Assembly: GCA_024684395.1 (NCBI GenBank) | Contig: JAIKWY010000223.1 | Coordinates: 1-64,000 of the forward strand | Reading direction: 5' to 3' | From: Oscillospiraceae bacterium | GTDB lineage: Bacteria > Bacillota > Clostridia > Oscillospirales > Ruminococcaceae | DNA: 64,000 nt | In this document: positions 25,445 through 33,789 of the stretch, piece by piece | Position numbering within the stretch: the stretch's first letter is position 1 | Layout of the letters: the number at the start of each line of letters is the position of its first letter | Translations under genes and position numbers: made by a program | Notes under the pieces: generated by a model | Told to the model about the DNA's origin: nothing | The model's database searches: none | Seen by the model: the letters and a program-made list of their open reading frames with translations, nothing else

Positions 25445-26089
25445 ATGAACCAGGCATTACAGGAATGGAACGACCAGCTCGCAGCGCTTGCTGCCTATCC
25501 GGAGGGTTCGCTCCGGGACGGAAAAACGGCGCTCGTCATCGTGGACATGGTCAACGGCTTTCTGACCGAGGGCGTGCTCTCCAGCCCCCGCTCCGCAGCA
25601 GCGCTCCCCGCTTGTGTGAAGCTGCTCAACTTCGCCAAGGAGAACGGCATCCCGACGGTCGCTTTCGCAGACTGCCACGAGCCGGACTGCATCGAGTTCG
25701 CATCCTTCCCGCCGCACTGCATCCGTGGTACGAGCGAATCCGAGATCGCCCCGGCATTGCAGGCGATCGGCGGCTATGAGCTCATTGAGAAAAATTCCAC
25801 CAACGGCTTTCTCACCCCGGCATTTCAGGCATGGCTCGCCGCCAACCCGGACATCGAGCGCATCGTGGTATGCGGCGTCTGCACCGACATCTGTGTCATG
25901 CAGTTCTGCCTGACGCTCAAAACCTTCTGCAACCAGAGCGAGCGCAGCATGACCGTGCTGCTCCCGGTGGATGCTGTTGAGACTTATGACGCACCCGGCC
26001 ACAACGCCGATCTCTGCGGCGCTATGGCACTGCAATTCATGCAGCAGGCGGGTATCACACTGACAAAGGAGGTCGCTTACGATGATTGA
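25445..26089 (+). CDS. pncA: Isochorismatase-family nicotinamidase
   Basis: A 214-residue cysteine hydrolase of the isochorismatase fold. The triad is visible as Asp34 (VIVDMVNGF), Lys116 (EKNSTNGF) and Cys150 (GVCTDIC), with ADCHEPDC as probable metal-site region. The family also holds other amidases; nicotinamidase is favoured because the next gene, overlapping by eight bases, is nicotinate phosphoribosyltransferase, which uses its product. AAAGGAGG precedes ATG 25445. Confidence 0.87.
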   Translation: MNQALQEWNDQLAALAAYPEGSLRDGKTALVIVDMVNGFLTEGVLSSPRSAAALPACVKLLNFAKENGIPTVAFADCHEPDCIEFASFPPHCIRGTSESEIAPALQAIGGYELIEKNSTNGFLTPAFQAWLAANPDIERIVVCGVCTDICVMQFCLTLKTFCNQSERSMTVLLPVDAVETYDAPGHNADLCGAMALQFMQQAGITLTKEVAYDD

Positions 26090-27533
26090 TAACAGAAATC
26101 TCTCCATGCTCGTGGATTTCTACGAGCTGACCATGGGCAACGGCTTTTTGGAGAACGGCTGCGGTGAGGAGATCGTCTATTTCGACATGTTCTACCGCAA
26201 GGCACCGGACAACGCCGCTTATGCGATCGCTGCCGGTCTCGAGCAGATGATCGCCTACCTCAAGAACCTGAGCTTCACCGATGAAGACATCGAGTACCTG
26301 CGGGAGAAAGGGCTGTTCGGTGAGCCGTTCCTCGACTATCTGCGGAACTTCGTCTTCAAGTGCGATGTATGGGCTGTTCCGGAGGGCACACCGGTCTTCC
26401 CGCTCGAACCCATCGTGACCGTGAGAGGTCCTGCCATGCAGGCACAGCTCATCGAGACAATGGTACTGCTGAGCGTGAACCACCAGAGCCTGATCGCCAC
26501 CAAGGCACACCGCATCGTGGAAGCCGCACAGGGCCGCCCGGTCATGGAGTTCGGCTCCCGCCGTGCGCAGGGCTATGACGGTGCCTTCTACGGCGCAAGA
26601 GCTGCCTACATCGGCGGCGTGGCAGGTACTGCATGTGCGGTGGCAGACATCGCCTTCGGGGTGCCGGCACTCGGTACCATGGCACACAGCTGGGTGCAGC
26701 TCTATGACACCGAGCTCGAAGCCTTCCGTGCGTATGCCAAGGTGTACCCGGATGACTGCACACTCCTCATCGACACCTATAATGTCCTGAAATCCGGTAT
26801 GCCGAATGCCATCACCGTGTTCAAGGAGCTCGAAGCCGCCGGTCACAAGGGCAGAGGCGTGCGCATCGACAGCGGCGACATTGCGTATCTGTCCAAGATG
26901 TGCCGGAAGATGCTCGACGAGGCAGGGCTGGACTATGTCGGCATCGTGGCATCCAATTCGCTCGATGAATATATCATCCGTGACCTCATCATGCAGGGCG
27001 CCAAGATTAACAGCTTCGGCGTGGGCGAGCGCCTTGTGACCTCGAAATCCGAGCCGGTATTCGGCGGCGTCTACAAGCTGGCAGCCGTGGAAAAGAACGG
27101 CAAGATCATCCCCCGCATCAAGATCTCCGAGAATGTCATCAAGATCACTAACCCGGGCTTCAAGACCGTATGGCGGCTCTATGACAAGGAGAGCGGCAAG
27201 GCGATCGCCGACGTGCTGACCATGTCCGACGAGGTCATCGACGACACCATGCCCTATGAGATCTTCGACCCGATCCACACCTACAAGCGCAAGACCCTGA
27301 CCAGCTTTGTGGCAAAGAAATTGCAGGTGCCGATCTTCGAGAAGGGACGCTGCGTCTATGTATGCCCGCCGATCAAGGAAGTGCGTGCGTACTGCGCCGA
27401 GCAGCTGGAGACCATCTGGGAGGAAGTCAGACGTTTCGAGAACCCTCAGACCTACTATGTAGACCTCAGCCCGAAGCTCTGGAACCTCAAACAGGAGCTG
27501 CTCCGCCAGGGCGCACCGGGTGCCAAGCAGTAA
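26082..27533 (+). CDS. pncB: Nicotinate phosphoribosyltransferase
   Basis: The enzyme joins nicotinate and PRPP to nicotinate mononucleotide in the Preiss-Handler salvage route. The 483-residue protein has YELTMGNGF near the start, FGSRRAQG, GTMAHSWVQ with the His that is phosphorylated in the family, IDTYNVLKSG and the IDSGD phosphate-binding motif. Length fits the long Gram-positive NAPRT type. It overlaps the nicotinamidase gene and should be cotranscribed. nadD, the next enzyme of the pathway, lies elsewhere at 39 kb. Confidence 0.95.
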   Translation: MIDNRNLSMLVDFYELTMGNGFLENGCGEEIVYFDMFYRKAPDNAAYAIAAGLEQMIAYLKNLSFTDEDIEYLREKGLFGEPFLDYLRNFVFKCDVWAVPEGTPVFPLEPIVTVRGPAMQAQLIETMVLLSVNHQSLIATKAHRIVEAAQGRPVMEFGSRRAQGYDGAFYGARAAYIGGVAGTACAVADIAFGVPALGTMAHSWVQLYDTELEAFRAYAKVYPDDCTLLIDTYNVLKSGMPNAITVFKELEAAGHKGRGVRIDSGDIAYLSKMCRKMLDEAGLDYVGIVASNSLDEYIIRDLIMQGAKINSFGVGERLVTSKSEPVFGGVYKLAAVEKNGKIIPRIKISENVIKITNPGFKTVWRLYDKESGKAIADVLTMSDEVIDDTMPYEIFDPIHTYKRKTLTSFVAKKLQVPIFEKGRCVYVCPPIKEVRAYCAEQLETIWEEVRRFENPQTYYVDLSPKLWNLKQELLRQGAPGAKQ

Positions 27534-27554
27534 CAACAGCCAAAAACAACAGAA

Positions 27555-27576
27555 CGGTTCGGGGATCCCCGAACCG
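27555..27576 (+). terminator. Perfect 22-base palindrome after pncB
   Basis: An 11-bp perfect inverted repeat centred on GGGGATCCCC follows the pncB stop by about 20 bases. No U-tract follows, so it may be a weak terminator, an mRNA end stabiliser or a protein site. Confidence 0.5.
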
Positions 27577-27612
27577 CATCTGTGTTATATCAATCATTAG
27601 GAGGAACTATCC

Positions 27613-28287
27613 ATGAAGACCATCGGAATTATCGGCGCCATGCCTTCGGAGCTGGTCGCCATCCAGAACGCACAGGAGAACCCCGTCAAGGAGGAGATCG
27701 CCGGCTATACATTTTGCAGCAGTGAGCACGGCGGCAATCGCATCGTGACCGTATGCTGCGGCATCGGCAAGGTCAATGCGGCTGTCTGCACGCAGATCCT
27801 GATCGACCGCTTCGGTGCGGAGGAGATCATCAACACGGGCATTGCCGGCGGCATGAAGCAGGGCATCAAGGTGCTGGAGATCGTCATTTCCACGAGCGCA
27901 CTCCCCCACGACATCGACCCGCATTTCCTGAAGGACTACCCGCCCTATCATGCAGAATATGAGGCGGATGAGGCTTTGCAGGCACTTGCGGCAAAGGTCT
28001 GCAAGGAGAAGGGCATCATCTGCCACGCAGGGCGCATCGTTTCCGGCGACGTGTTCCTGACCGACAGCACTGTCAAGGCAAAGCTGGTCGAGGCACACGA
28101 TCCCTATGCGGTGGATATGGAGACCGCAGCCATCGGGCAGTGTGCATGGCGCAACGGTGTGCCGTTCGTGAGCGTGCGCTGCATCTCCGATCTGGCGGAT
28201 GACGAGGGTGCGATGTCCTTTGACGAGTTCGAGCATCTGGCAGCAGATCGTGTGGGCGAGATCGTCATGGCGATGTGCGAGGCATAA
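27613..28287 (+). CDS. mtnN: 5'-methylthioadenosine/S-adenosylhomocysteine nucleosidase
   Basis: MtnN splits adenine from MTA and SAH, clearing SAM by-products and feeding methionine salvage. The 224-residue protein has the start MKTIGIIGAMPSE with Glu13, the VDMETAAIGQ block with the substrate-binding Met-Glu pair and the catalytic Asp region SDLADD. AGGAGG precedes the ATG. It is transcribed from its own space behind pncB and ends at a strong terminator. Confidence 0.95.
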   Translation: MKTIGIIGAMPSELVAIQNAQENPVKEEIAGYTFCSSEHGGNRIVTVCCGIGKVNAAVCTQILIDRFGAEEIINTGIAGGMKQGIKVLEIVISTSALPHDIDPHFLKDYPPYHAEYEADEALQALAAKVCKEKGIICHAGRIVSGDVFLTDSTVKAKLVEAHDPYAVDMETAAIGQCAWRNGVPFVSVRCISDLADDEGAMSFDEFEHLAADRVGEIVMAMCEA

Positions 28288-28310
28288 CACCGGCTTTTCA
28301 ACAGCATCAC

Positions 28311-28340
28311 AAAGGGGAGGCACAGCGCCTCCCCTTTTTT
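28311..28340 (+). terminator. Intrinsic terminator after mtnN
   Basis: AAAGGGGAGGC pairs with GCCTCCCCTTT around a five-base loop and is followed by further T residues. Strong on the plus strand. Confidence 0.9.
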
Positions 28341-28420
28341 CAACCACTGTCTACAACTTAAAATGTGCGTGGAGCAACCTCCACAGGGTAGACAATGCCA
28401 ACAACTTATTTAACGCTAAG

Positions 28421-28490
28421 AGCGGGTCAAGGGGGCGCAGCCCCCTTAAAGCCCTGCCTTCCCCGCTTGCGAGGAGGGGGAAGCAGTACG
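28421..28490. repeat. Hairpin repeat, family 2 member
   Basis: In the 333-base gap between mtnN and the next gene lies AAGGGGGC-GCA-GCCCCCTT (28429-28447), followed by AAAGCCC and a looser stem CTTCCCC/GGGGAAG (28459-28483). The same plan of a G-run stem followed by TCAA or TAAA is seen at 48.8 and 60.2 kb. The rest of the gap is A/T-rich and holds a promoter. Confidence 0.5.
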
Positions 28491-28547
28491 GCTTCATTTT
28501 TCAACCACTTTATTTATATATTTTCTATACAAATTTATGACATTCTA

Positions 28548-28576
28548 TTGACATTCTGTGAATTTTGTGATATGAT
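28548..28576 (+). promoter_or_regulatory. Sigma-A promoter for the gene at 28622
   Basis: TTGACA (28548-28553) and TATGAT (28571-28576) are 17 bases apart, about 45 bases ahead of the ATG. Confidence 0.85.
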
Positions 28577-28621
28577 ATAAGCATAGTAAGCCGAACCATA
28601 CCCACGAAAGGAGCGAATGCG

Positions 28622-29086
28622 ATGAATCTACACGATGTGAATTACTATTTCCAGCACAAACTGATGCCGGAGCTGTTTTACGAAGACATGGCACAATTTG
28701 TCGGCACAGTGCTGCAACAGGGCAGCGCATGGCTTTGTGACGTACACCGGGATCTGTTTGAGCAGGGGGATCTTGCATTCCCCTATTCTGAGGAGGACTA
28801 TGCCATCCAGCCCGTCAAGTACGATGACGGCACGTTTATCCTGCTGATCTCTCCGCCCTCACCGGAGGAGACACCGCTCTGCTACTGCATCATTTTGATC
28901 TTTGACCCTGATTTCTCGAAACCCGCTTTCTACACCCTCGAAAAGAGCGGTTCACCCAGCAGAAGAGCCCCCGGCGCCTACCTCTGCGGCTGGGATGCGG
29001 AGGGGTGCCACATGAACTACGGTCCCTTTGATGTGGATCCGAAGAAGGCACTGACTCGCTGTCTCCAGATCTATGGCGTAAAATGA
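28622..29086 (+). CDS. Hypothetical protein, 154 aa
   Basis: A soluble 154-residue protein with no family I recognise. It is rich in aromatic and acidic residues and has several Cys. Its opening (DVNYYFQHKLMPELFY) and its GPFDVDP end give no hint of function. Good signals surround it: AAAGGAG before the ATG, a promoter upstream and a terminator downstream, so it is a real single-gene unit. Confidence 0.7.
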   Translation: MNLHDVNYYFQHKLMPELFYEDMAQFVGTVLQQGSAWLCDVHRDLFEQGDLAFPYSEEDYAIQPVKYDDGTFILLISPPSPEETPLCYCIILIFDPDFSKPAFYTLEKSGSPSRRAPGAYLCGWDAEGCHMNYGPFDVDPKKALTRCLQIYGVK

Positions 29087-29095
29087 CAAGAAAGA

Positions 29096-29127
29096 TCGCC
29101 CTGAGCATGGCTTAGGGCGAATTTTTT
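29096..29127 (+). terminator. Terminator between converging genes
   Basis: TCGCCCT (29096-29102) pairs with AGGGCGA (29114-29120) and is followed by ATTTTTT. It ends the plus-strand gene. Confidence 0.85.
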
Positions 29128-29137
29128 GATATTGCGA

Positions 29138-29644
29138 TCATTCGTTCACATACACAGCCTTGATGCGGCCGATGTACATCTTGTGCATGGGATCCTTGCC
29201 GTAGTAGGCATCCTTCTGCTCGGTGGTCACGAAGCTGTCCTCGTTCATCATCTGCGCATAGACCTTCTCGCAGACGAACACCAGCTTTGCCTCGGCATAG
29301 GTCGCTGCGCCGTCGAGCTCCACCGGGGTCAGACCGGTCTCCTTTGCCTTATCCACATCTCTGCCGGAATGGCTGCCGCAGTAGGCAAGCGCCTTGCGGT
29401 ATTCCTCCGGGAACACGCTGATCGTGAACGCCGTCCCCTCTTCGAGGAAGCCGAAGGTATGGCGGTTCGTGCGGACATATGCCGTCACGCTCGGATCGTT
29501 CCAGATCACGCCCATCGCGCCCCAGGAACAGGTCATGGAGTTGAAAGCCTCCGGTGTGCCGGCGGTCAGCAGGAACCAGTCCTTGCCGATCGTCTCAAAC
29601 GGGTTGCAGGTCAGTTCATCAGGGTTTTTCTTAACAAATGCCAT
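29138..29644 (-). CDS. Flavin reductase-like protein
   Basis: A 168-residue protein of the flavin reductase-like FMN-binding fold. The NSMTCSWGAMGVIWNDPSVTAYVRTNRHTF stretch (about 35-64) is the flavin-binding core of this family, and FTISVFPEEYRKAL continues the barrel. Members reduce free flavin or feed partner enzymes; no partner gene is nearby, so the role is open. AAGGAAGG lies before the ATG. It follows a SUKH-domain gene by 26 bases. Confidence 0.87.
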   Translation of the reverse strand: MAFVKKNPDELTCNPFETIGKDWFLLTAGTPEAFNSMTCSWGAMGVIWNDPSVTAYVRTNRHTFGFLEEGTAFTISVFPEEYRKALAYCGSHSGRDVDKAKETGLTPVELDGAATYAEAKLVFVCEKVYAQMMNEDSFVTTEQKDAYYGKDPMHKMYIGRIKAVYVNE

Positions 29645-29670
29645 AGTGTACCATCCTTCCTTAATGCGTC

Positions 29671-30150
29671 TTACTCGTCGTCCTCATCCTCATACGCTGT
29701 GATCATTGCATCAAATGCCTCGAGCGAATCTGCCACACGGCATGACTCCGGGTCATTCTCGAACTCGTCAAAGAACTCATGCATAATGTAATAGACAGCG
29801 CCGTTTTCCATCGAATAGTAGTAGATGTCCCCTGCATCATCATCGCAGAACGGCACATACTGCATCGGGATAAAGCCGTCCCTCTCCTGCCACTCCAGGA
29901 GCAGTGCCACAGAGAGGTCATTGTTTTCGCCAAGCGGGGTCTTCCCTTCGGTATACAGCGGATAAAGCGAGCACAGCGGCATTTCTTCGCCGTCAATGAC
30001 ACAGGAGCGCAGATAGCAGCCGTTGTGCTGCAAATAGAGCTGCCGCAGCTTCTCAGGGAGCCGGATGCCGAGCTTCTGCTCTGCATCAGCGATCTCCTGC
30101 GGTGTCAGTCCGGCAGCTGCTTCCGGATCCAGAAATTCATAAAGGGGCAT
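29671..30150 (-). CDS. SMI1/KNR4 (SUKH) domain protein
   Basis: A 159-residue acidic protein with SUKH signatures: LTPQEIADAEQKLGIRLPEKLRQLYLQHNG near the start and CDDDAGDIYYYSMENG in the middle. SUKH proteins are often immunity partners of toxins, yet no toxin gene is next to it and such proteins also have housekeeping roles. GGGAGGT precedes the ATG. Upstream is dispersed repeat copy A. Confidence 0.85.
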   Translation of the reverse strand: MPLYEFLDPEAAAGLTPQEIADAEQKLGIRLPEKLRQLYLQHNGCYLRSCVIDGEEMPLCSLYPLYTEGKTPLGENNDLSVALLLEWQERDGFIPMQYVPFCDDDAGDIYYYSMENGAVYYIMHEFFDEFENDPESCRVADSLEAFDAMITAYEDEDDE

Positions 30151-30194
30151 ATCTGTACCTCCCTATTATCCTATGCATTCAGGATTCCACTCAG

Positions 30195-30331
30195 AACAAC
30201 AGCAGCGGACGGGGAGCCCCCGCTGGCATCTTATGGTTGCTAACCGTGCAGTTTTTCAACGCCCGCTTGCTCCCAACGCCTTCGGCGAAGGTCGCAAAGC
30301 TGTTTTCCCAGTATTTATAACAACAGCAGCG
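30195..30331 (+). repeat. Dispersed structured repeat, copy A, with 13-base flanks
   Basis: The core starts with GGGGAGCCCCCGCTGGCA and contains GCTTGCTCCCAA-CGCC-TTC-GGCG-AAGGTCGCAAAGC, the hallmark hairpin of the family. The 111-base core is flanked by the identical 13-mer AACAACAGCAGCG (30195-30207 and 30319-30331), which could be a target-site duplication. The right flank is also one arm of the terminator of the next gene, so chance similarity cannot be ruled out. Confidence 0.75.
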
Positions 30332-30351
30332 AAGGCTTCCCATCGCTGCTG
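30324..30351 (-). terminator. Terminator of the zinc-ribbon gene
   Basis: CAGCAGCGA pairs with TCGCTGCTG, with further T/A pairs outside, just past the stop at 30365 on the minus strand. TTGTTAT follows. Confidence 0.7.
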
Positions 30352-30364
30352 TAATTGTTGTTAC

Positions 30365-30790
30365 TTAATCCTCAGTGCTATCGGACGGCGCAAGCTCTGC
30401 GATCTCGCGCTCGTCGAAGTCAAACTCCAGCTCCTCGCCGCAGTTCGGGCAGACAGTCTCGCCCTCTTCGAGGGTGGCTTCGTCCAGCAGGATGCACTTG
30501 CCGCAGGTCGGACATACGGTCTCATACTGCTCATCGCCGAAATCGTCATCGAGCTCATCGAACTCATAGTCATCATCGTCGTCCACGAGCAGATCCTCCA
30601 TCTCGCCGAGATCCTCGTCAAGAATGTCGCACAGCTCCTCGAGCTCGGTCACGCGATCCTCCAGCTCCTGGGTATACTTCAGCAGCTCCTCGAGCGCATC
30701 GCAGACAGCGTAGAAGGCCTTACCCTCCTTGGTGGACTTGTCAACCTCCTGCCCATCGAGCAGACCCTTCAGATATGCAATTTTATCCAT
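30365..30790 (-). CDS. Acidic coiled-coil zinc-ribbon protein (CD1247-like)
   Basis: A 141-residue protein: a helical N-terminus (MDKIAYLKGLLDGQ), a Glu-rich coiled-coil stretch, a run of Asp/Glu, then a zinc ribbon with CPTCG and CPNCG. The N-terminus fits the CD1247-type family often found next to efp in Clostridia (from memory). ATG 30790 is eight bases after GGGAGG. It follows efp on the same strand and shares its promoter. Function unknown. Confidence 0.8.
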   Translation of the reverse strand: MDKIAYLKGLLDGQEVDKSTKEGKAFYAVCDALEELLKYTQELEDRVTELEELCDILDEDLGEMEDLLVDDDDDYEFDELDDDFGDEQYETVCPTCGKCILLDEATLEEGETVCPNCGEELEFDFDEREIAELAPSDSTED

Positions 30791-30854
30791 CACACGTACC
30801 TCCCTTGTGCGGCAGGATCTCCCGCCATCACGGAATATTTCAGTTCAAAAGCGC

Positions 30855-31412
30855 TTATGCACGCTCCATGTACTCGCCGGTTCTGGTGTCGATGCGGATC
30901 ATGTCGCCCTCATTGATGAACAGCGGTACACGTACCTCTGCACCGGTCTCGAGGGTTGCAGGCTTGGTCGCATTGGTAGCGGTATCGCCCTTCACGCCCG
31001 GCTCGGTAGCGGTAACTTCGAGCTCTACGAAGTACGGCGGCTCAACGCCGAATACATTGCCCTTGTAGGACAGTACCTTGACTTCCATGTTCTCCTTCAC
31101 GAATGCGAAAGCCGGGCCGAGCTTGTCCTTGCCGATCGGCAGCTGCTCGTAGCTCTCAATGTCCATGAAGTAGTACAGATCACCGTCCTGGTACAGATAC
31201 TGCATGTCCTTGCGCTCGATGAAAGCGGTCGGGAACTTTTCGGTCGGGTTGAAGGAACGCTCCACCACGGAACCGGTGATGACGTTCTTGAACTTGGTTC
31301 TTACGAAAGCGGCACCCTTGCCCGGCTTTACGTGCTGGAATTCAACAACCTGCACAACGTTGCCGTCGAGCTCGAATGTAACACCGTTTCTGAAATCACC
31401 TGCTGTAATCAT
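30855..31412 (-). CDS. efp: Elongation factor P
   Basis: EF-P frees ribosomes stalled on proline runs by binding between P and E sites. The 185-residue protein has the three beta-barrel domains. Lys32 in [10 protein letters not shown] is the tip residue that is modified in many bacteria. The C-terminal [26 protein letters not shown] block is typical. ATG 31412 follows GGAGG; a longer frame from 31436 lacks a site. Own promoter at 31477-31505. Proline-rich proteins in this window would be natural clients. Confidence 0.96.
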   Translation of the reverse strand: MITAGDFRNGVTFELDGNVVQVVEFQHVKPGKGAAFVRTKFKNVITGSVVERSFNPTEKFPTAFIERKDMQYLYQDGDLYYFMDIESYEQLPIGKDKLGPAFAFVKENMEVKVLSYKGNVFGVEPPYFVELEVTATEPGVKGDTATNATKPATLETGAEVRVPLFINEGDMIRIDTRTGEYMERA

Positions 31413-31476
31413 ACATAAACCTCCGTATAAAATCATTGATCGTTTGTCCTGTGACAGGGCATAGCCATATATCTAT

Positions 31477-31505
31477 ATTATACGCCAAAAGCTGCTGTTT
31501 TGCAA
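31477..31505 (-). promoter_or_regulatory. Sigma-A promoter for efp
   Basis: On the minus strand TTGCAA (31505-31500) and TATAAT (31482-31477) are 17 bases apart, between pepQ and efp. Confidence 0.8.
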
Positions 31506-31521
31506 GCCCTGGGCGCAAATT

Positions 31522-32592
31522 TCAGACACAAATCAGCGTATTTGGTATATTTGTAAGGTTTTCGCAGCCATTTTCGGTGATATGCACAAAATCCTCGATG
31601 CGGATGCCGAATTTGCCCGGGAGATAGATGCCCGGTTCGATGGTCACGACATTGCCGGGGGCAAGCTTCTGCTCCCGTACCGGCGATGCCACCGGGAACT
31701 CGTGGATCTCCAGCCCGACCCCGTGCCCGAGAGAATGCCCGAAGGCATCGCCGTAGCCTGCATCCTTGATGATGTCACGGGCGGCGGCATCGAGCTCTTT
31801 GCCGGTGATGCCGGGACGTGCGGCGGCAAGCCCTGCATTCTGGGCGGTGCGGACGATGTGGTAGATCTCCCGCATCTCCTCGGTCGGTGTGCCGACGCAT
31901 ACCGTGCGGGTCATGTCGCTGTGGTAGCCGTCCACAACGGCACCGAAATCCATCAGCACGAAGCTGTTCGGCTCGATGATGCGGTCATCCGGCACGCCGT
32001 GGGGCATGGACGTGTGCGCACCCGTCAGGGCGATGGTCTCGAAGCTCAGATCCTCCGCTCCGAGGCGGCGCATGTTGAAATCGAGCTCCAGTGCCACATC
32101 CCGCTCGGTCATACCGGCGTGGAGCTTCTGCAGGAGCTTCTCCAATGCTTCCTCTGCAAGCTGTTGTGCCGCCTTGATCTTCACGATCTCCTCCGGCTCC
32201 TTGACCGTGCGCAGGTCGTAGAGCGCCTGGCTGAGGGTGTCATCGGTGAGAAATTCCACGCCCTGGATCTTCCGGAACATCCCTGCCCGCTCCAGGGTCA
32301 GGCTCATGGATTCGAGGGCGCAGGTCTTGGCACCGTGCTTTGCCATGAGTCCCCCGAGCTGTTTGAGCATCCCCTGCTCCTGCTCGATGACCGTGCAGGA
32401 AGTCACGGTCTCACGGGCTTTTTCGATATAGCGGAAGTCGATGACCAGATATGCCGCATCCCGGAACACCAGCACATAGCCCGCCGAGGACTTCATCCCG
32501 GTGAGGTAGCGGCGGTTGATGTCGTCCGTCACGAGCGCACAGTCCGCCTTGCCGGCGATGAGCGCCCGGAGCCTGTCGATGCGCCCGGTCAT
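31522..32592 (-). CDS. pepQ: M24 family Xaa-Pro peptidase
   Basis: A 356-residue metallopeptidase that removes an N-terminal residue before proline (aminopeptidase P or prolidase type; which one cannot be told). Metal ligands appear in order: MDFGAVVDGYHSDMTRT, HSLGHGVGLEIHE and VTIEPGIYLPGKFGIRIED. An N-terminal creatinase-like domain covers the first 120 residues. The ATG overlaps aroQ by four bases. The order aroQ-pepQ-efp is common in Clostridia. Confidence 0.93.
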   Translation of the reverse strand: MTGRIDRLRALIAGKADCALVTDDINRRYLTGMKSSAGYVLVFRDAAYLVIDFRYIEKARETVTSCTVIEQEQGMLKQLGGLMAKHGAKTCALESMSLTLERAGMFRKIQGVEFLTDDTLSQALYDLRTVKEPEEIVKIKAAQQLAEEALEKLLQKLHAGMTERDVALELDFNMRRLGAEDLSFETIALTGAHTSMPHGVPDDRIIEPNSFVLMDFGAVVDGYHSDMTRTVCVGTPTEEMREIYHIVRTAQNAGLAAARPGITGKELDAAARDIIKDAGYGDAFGHSLGHGVGLEIHEFPVASPVREQKLAPGNVVTIEPGIYLPGKFGIRIEDFVHITENGCENLTNIPNTLICV

Positions 32593-33023
32593 TTCGTCAT
32601 CTCCGCCAGCGCACGGATGCCGAGGTCATAGCTCAGCAGCCCGAAGCCCGAGATGCTGCCCTTGCAGACCGGTGCGATCACGGAATTGGAGCGGAACGCA
32701 TCCCGTGCAAAGATGTTGCTGATGTGTACCTCGATCACAGGGATCTTAATGGCCTTGATGGCGTCAGAAATGGCATAGCTGTAGTGGGTGTAGGCGCCTG
32801 CATTGAGGACAACGCCCGCAAATTCCTTGCGGCTCTCGTGGAGCTTGTCGATGAGGGCGCCCTCGTGGTTCGACTGGAAGACCTCCGCCTCCAGTCCGAA
32901 CGATGCTGCAAATTCCACCAGATGGGCGTTGAGCGTCTCGAAATTGGTATCGCCGTAGATACCCGGTTCCCGCTCACCGAGCAGGTTCAGGTTCGGGCCG
33001 TGCATGATGAGGATTTTTTTCAT
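32589..33023 (-). CDS. aroQ: Type II 3-dehydroquinate dehydratase
   Basis: The third step of the shikimate pathway: 3-dehydroquinate to 3-dehydroshikimate. The 144-residue protein has HGPNLNLLGEREPGIYG with the catalytic Tyr, NAGAYTHYSYAISDAI and EVHISNIFARDAFR with the catalytic His region. ATG 33023 follows AAGGAG. It starts five bases after yqeG and overlaps pepQ by four. Confidence 0.96.
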   Translation of the reverse strand: MKKILIMHGPNLNLLGEREPGIYGDTNFETLNAHLVEFAASFGLEAEVFQSNHEGALIDKLHESRKEFAGVVLNAGAYTHYSYAISDAIKAIKIPVIEVHISNIFARDAFRSNSVIAPVCKGSISGFGLLSYDLGIRALAEMTK

Positions 33024-33028
33024 GATGA

Positions 33029-33541
33029 TCACTCCTTATTGGTATCTCTCCCGAAGTAGCGCTTCGGCAGGAAGGGCTTTTCCATGATGCGCTTCACGCG
33101 GATGAAGGTCTGTTTTTTCCACGATTCCGGTGCGATGGGATGTGTGAAGATGCTCAGACAGCCGAACAGGTTGGCACCGAGGATGTCCGTGTAGAGCTGG
33201 TCGCCCACCACGCAGACATCGTCCTTCGTCAGCCCCATATCCGCCGTGGCACGGCTGAATCCGTCAGAGAGCGGCTTCTTTCCGTCGCAGATGCACGGGA
33301 TCCCGAGCCTTTCGGCAAAGGGCTCCACACGGGGCGGGTGGTTGTTCGATACGATCCGCAGCCGGATGCCGTTCTCTTTCATCCGGGCGATCCAGCGCTC
33401 CACGCCGGGTGCAGGCTCCGGGTTGTCATGGGTGGTCAGTGTATTGTCGATGTCAAGGAGCAGGCCTTTGACATGCATTTTTTGCAGCATCTTCGGCGTA
33501 ATATCACACACCGAACGAACTGCGATACTGGGACGGAGCAT
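33029..33541 (-). CDS. yqeG: YqeG family HAD-type phosphatase
   Basis: A 170-residue HAD-IIIA phosphatase. LLLDIDNTLTTH holds the nucleophile DxDxT motif, IVSNNHPPRV motif II, KKPLSDGF motif III Lys and VVGDQLYTDILGANLFG motif IV. In Bacillus, YqeG lies near aroE and yqeH; here it leads yqeG-aroQ-pepQ. ATG 33541 has AGGAGG seven bases before; an upstream frame to 33580 would run into the rpsU terminator. Physiological substrate unknown. Confidence 0.9.
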   Translation of the reverse strand: MLRPSIAVRSVCDITPKMLQKMHVKGLLLDIDNTLTTHDNPEPAPGVERWIARMKENGIRLRIVSNNHPPRVEPFAERLGIPCICDGKKPLSDGFSRATADMGLTKDDVCVVGDQLYTDILGANLFGCLSIFTHPIAPESWKKQTFIRVKRIMEKPFLPKRYFGRDTNKE

Positions 33542-33578
33542 AGGTATCCTCCTTTTTAGTGGTAAGTGGGTAAAAGTC

Positions 33579-33604
33579 AAGGGTGTACGCTGCCGTACAC
33601 CCTT
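33579..33604 (-). terminator. Terminator between rpsU and yqeG
   Basis: A perfect 11-bp stem AAGGGTGTACG/CGTACACCCTT with loop CTGC (plus strand) lies just past the rpsU stop. On the minus strand GACTTTTAC follows, a short U-tract, so read-through to yqeG may occur. Confidence 0.75.
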
Positions 33605-33615
33605 GCATCACGCTA

Positions 33616-33789
33616 TTAATACTTGCGCTTACGAGCAGCCTCGGACTTCTTCTTACGCTTTACCGAGGGCTTTTCGTAGTGTTCTCTCTTACGAACCTCA
33701 GCGATCACGCCGTCCTTTGCACAGGATCTCTTGAAACGCTTGAGTGCCGTATCCAGAGACTCGTTCTTGCCAACACGTACTTCTGCCAT
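33616..33789 (-). CDS. rpsU: Small ribosomal subunit protein bS21
   Basis: Translation of this 58-codon frame gives a 57-residue, very basic protein that starts [20 protein letters not shown] and ends [12 protein letters not shown], clearly bS21. It helps 30S subunits pair with mRNA at initiation. The ribosome site AGGGAGGG is nine or so bases before the ATG. It has its own promoter, a 150-base leader and a terminator, so it is largely a single-gene unit. Confidence 0.96.
   Translation of the reverse strand: MAEVRVGKNESLDTALKRFKRSCAKDGVIAEVRKREHYEKPSVKRKKKSEAARKRKY

Noticed and set aside
25324..25779. Frame of 151 codons starting in the nicotinamidase leader
   Set aside because: It runs out of frame through the nicotinamidase gene, which has the catalytic triad and the ribosome site.
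29671..30150. SUKH protein as part of a toxin-immunity pair
   Set aside because: No toxin-like gene lies next to it; neighbours are a flavin reductase and a repeat, so the claim cannot be supported.
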